From JBFKOL01 sp041628815 (lineage in GTDB: Bacteria; Bacteroidota; Bacteroidia; Chitinophagales; Saprospiraceae), in contig JBFKOL010000163.1 of NCBI GenBank assembly GCA_041628815.1, positions 1 to 9,130 on the forward strand: DNA of 9,130 nucleotides, in the 5' to 3' direction. The position numbers and the translations under genes were made by a program. The notes under the pieces were generated by a model. The model was not told where the DNA came from and made no database searches. It was given only the letters and a program-made list of their open reading frames with translations. Below, one piece after another: positions 7,625 through 9,130 of the stretch; position 1 is the first letter of the stretch, and the number at the start of each line of letters is the position of its first letter.

Positions 7625-8857
7625 ATGAATACTAAGTACTTTTTCATTGCATTGCCCATTTTGTTTCTAATCTTATTTACTTCTTGTGGGGGACCGGGAG
7701 GACCAGCTTCAGCAGGTGACCAAACAGGTGTGACCGACAGCGAAATCATCATTGGTTCTTTTGGCCCGCTTACCGGTCCTGCTGCCCTTTGGGGAAATAT
7801 CATGAAAGGGATGGACGCCTATTTCAAAATGATTAACGACGAAGGAGGTGTCAACGGCCGACAGATACGATTCATAATGAAGGATGACGCCTATGACCCG
7901 AGTCGCACGGTTCCCGCTGTGCGTGAATTAGTTCAGCGCGATGAAGTTTTTGCCTTTGTAGGTGGTATCGGCACCGCTCCATGTATGTCAGTAATGAACT
8001 ACCTGGTCGAAGAGGAGATTCCCTGGATATCGCCCATCACCGGAGCTACTCATTGGTCTATACCGCTTAAGAAGAACATTTTCAGCGTACTCCCCTACTA
8101 CATTGATGAAGGGATCATCCAGACCATGTATGCAATAGACAGCCTTGAGTCTCAAAAAATAGGAATCATTTACCAAAATGACGATGTGGGGAAAAGCGCC
8201 CTCGTAGGTGCCAAATCCTACCTCAATACCATGGGACTTGATTTCGTGTCGGAAGTTCCCGTCGAAATAACGGACACGGATCTTAGTTCGCACGTGGCAC
8301 GGTTAAAAAATTCGGGTGCAGATGTTGTACTCCTATGGACCCTGCCCCGCCAGGGTGTGATCACGGTGACCAGCGCTAAGATCATAGGATACCAACCCCA
8401 GTTTATCGCATCTTTCATCTTGTCGGATATGGCTTTGATGCACGAATTGACCAAAGGTGCGTGGGAAGGTGTGATTTATGGTGCATTCGCCACACCGCCT
8501 TATGACTACTCTGATCCGGACATCCAACGCTATAAAGCGGCTCTGGAGAAATACTACCCCGATGTGCGTTGGGGCGTGTTCCCGTACGGAGGATTTATAT
8601 ATGCCGAGCCTTTCGTTGAAGCGTTGCGATCTCTCGGAGAAGACGTCACTCGTGAGAGACTCATCGAAGCCATGGAAAATCTGAAAAACTTCGAACTACA
8701 AGGCGTGACGGTCACTTATTCTCACGACAATCACCAAGCCTTGCGATCCATGCAACTACTGAGGTGTTTGGGACCTGAAGAGTACGAAGTTCTGTCAGGA
8801 TTCATAGAAAGTAATTCAGACATAAAATCCCTGGCAGCTGAACTGGAAGGGATGTGA
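7625..8857 (+). CDS. livK: Liv-type periplasmic substrate-binding lipoprotein (Peripla_BP_6)
   Basis: This 410-residue type I periplasmic binding protein should deliver solute to LivMHGF. The N-terminus is a lipoprotein signal: a hydrophobic stretch at 5-18, then lipobox FTSC with Cys21 as the lipidated residue. The Gly/Pro-rich linker after it lacks an obvious Lys/Asp surface-export signal, so a periplasm-facing anchor is likely. The mature domain starts with TDSEIIIGSFGPLTGPAALW (37-56), the family's standard first strand and loop. GGVNGRQIRF (74-83), VGGIGT (112-117) and ISPITGATHW (135-144) match the ligand-cleft loops. At 184-191 it reads QNDDVGKS, where many homologues have D-Y-G. The start ATG lies 11 bp after the ligase stop without a Shine-Dalgarno. 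The symbol denotes family membership only; amino acid specificity is doubtful given the ligase next door. Confidence 0.92.
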   Translation: MNTKYFFIALPILFLILFTSCGGPGGPASAGDQTGVTDSEIIIGSFGPLTGPAALWGNIMKGMDAYFKMINDEGGVNGRQIRFIMKDDAYDPSRTVPAVRELVQRDEVFAFVGGIGTAPCMSVMNYLVEEEIPWISPITGATHWSIPLKKNIFSVLPYYIDEGIIQTMYAIDSLESQKIGIIYQNDDVGKSALVGAKSYLNTMGLDFVSEVPVEITDTDLSSHVARLKNSGADVVLLWTLPRQGVITVTSAKIIGYQPQFIASFILSDMALMHELTKGAWEGVIYGAFATPPYDYSDPDIQRYKAALEKYYPDVRWGVFPYGGFIYAEPFVEALRSLGEDVTRERLIEAMENLKNFELQGVTVTYSHDNHQALRSMQLLRCLGPEEYEVLSGFIESNSDIKSLAAELEGM

Positions 8858-8915
8858 ATAAAAGGTAGATGAGGAATTAAGACTGTCGAAGCACAGCGAA
8901 GATCCACGTCAGAGA

Positions 8916-8953
8916 CCTGCCATAGGACGGCAGGCCCGATGACGACTATCGGG
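8916..8953. repeat. Two abutting 19-nt hairpins of identical geometry
   Basis: CCTGCC (8916-8921) pairs with GGCAGG (8929-8934), and CCCGAT (8935-8940) pairs with ATCGGG (8948-8953). Each has a perfect 6-bp stem and a 7-nt loop, and the second begins on the base after the first ends. The following bases are AAAGAATGAAGG, so there is no T-tract. The pair could be a REP-like intergenic palindrome unit, a transcript-end stabiliser, or a bidirectional structure for a gene beyond the window. The geometry is certain; the role is open. Confidence 0.7.
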
Positions 8954-9003
8954 AAAGAATGAAGGTATGTTGTGGGGTAGAGAAAAGATTTAATGTGTTC
9001 AAT

Positions 9004-9031
9004 AACATGTAAAGTGTATCATGTAACTTGC
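9004..9031 (+). repeat. Possible degenerate heptamer units flanking the array
   Basis: Read in the phase of the array (unit AACCAGT), this stretch splits into AACATGT, AAAGTGT, ATCATGT and AACTTGC. It keeps the AA...GT frame of the unit, and CATGTAA recurs exactly 14 bp apart (9006-9012, 9020-9026). The next unit, GCCCAAA, does not fit, and ATACAGT (9039-9045) does. These could be decayed copies or chance in A/T-rich DNA. Confidence 0.3.
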
Positions 9032-9043
9032 GCCCAAAATACA

Positions 9044-9130
9044 GTAACCAGTAACAAGTAACCAGTAACAAGTAACCAGTAACCAGTAACAAGTAACCAG
9101 TAACAAGTAACCAGTAACCAGTAACCAGTA
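9044..9130 (+). repeat. Tandem heptamer array GTAACCA/GTAACAA, continuing past the window edge
   Basis: Twelve complete 7-bp units and a partial GTA are present. Writing C for GTAACCA and A for GTAACAA, the order is C A C A C C A C A C C C. Units 1-5 (9044-9078) and 6-10 (9079-9113) are identical, giving a 35-bp higher-order period. Because 7 is not a multiple of 3, the plus strand meets TAA in all three frames within 21 bp. The minus strand has no stop in any frame and would read as repeats of WLLVTGY. The array has no spacers, so it is a microsatellite-like tandem repeat. Confidence 0.97.

Larger units (their letters stand above)
8858..9043. other. Non-coding region downstream of the liv/ligase run
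   Basis: I see no gene here. The region holds a small CTGT/ACAG stem (8883-8896), a CGAAG direct repeat (8888-8892 and 8897-8901, approximately), the twin hairpins at 8916-8953, and a stretch with irregular period-7 similarity before the heptamer array. No stem followed by a T-tract is present, so a classical intrinsic terminator for the run is not evident. Confidence 0.6.

Noticed and set aside
8916..8960. Intrinsic terminator after the binding-protein gene
   Set aside because: The stems are followed by A/G-rich sequence, not a T-tract, and lie 59 bp or more after the stop codon. A Rho-dependent or processed end remains possible.
9044..9130. CRISPR array
   Set aside because: The units are 7 bp, directly adjacent and without unique spacers, and no cas gene is present.

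Overview
The window suggests a member of the Bacteroidota, probably an environmental one. This is an inference from style, not from a marker gene. None of the seven gene starts has a Shine-Dalgarno sequence at normal spacing, and several leaders are A/T-rich. One gene encodes a large secreted protein of repeated Cys-rich beta-type domains. The intergenic DNA carries heptamer arrays and short GC-rich palindromes.

Region 1 (1-2080, minus strand) is one uninterrupted reading frame. It starts at an ATG at 2080-2078 and runs off the left edge after 693 codons, so the 3' end is missing. It encodes a secreted protein with four tandem modules of about 125-150 residues. Each module has six cysteines in the same order and spacing. 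An acidic linker and the start of a different C-terminal region follow.

Region 2 (2081-2240) is the divergent intergenic region. It holds a 9-bp perfect inverted repeat whose arm centres are 21 bp apart, a candidate operator.

Region 3 (2241-8857, plus strand) is a tightly packed six-gene run. It contains livM, livH, livG and livF (the complete membrane and ATPase part of a Liv/HAAT-type ABC importer), then an AMP-forming acyl-CoA synthetase, then a lipoprotein-anchored Peripla_BP_6 substrate-binding protein. Two junctions are 4-bp ATGA overlaps. The likely logic is that the lipoprotein captures a solute in the periplasm, LivMH/LivGF import it, and the ligase converts it to a CoA thioester. 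The enclosed ligase makes a carboxylic acid a more attractive substrate than a branched-chain amino acid.

Region 4 (8858-9130) has no gene. It holds two abutting 19-nt hairpins of identical geometry, a possible degenerate period-7 flank, and an array of twelve GTAACCA/GTAACAA heptamers that reaches the right edge. The same heptamer family, in the same orientation, fills the livF-ligase gap, and the ligase ATG appears to lie at the end of that short array.
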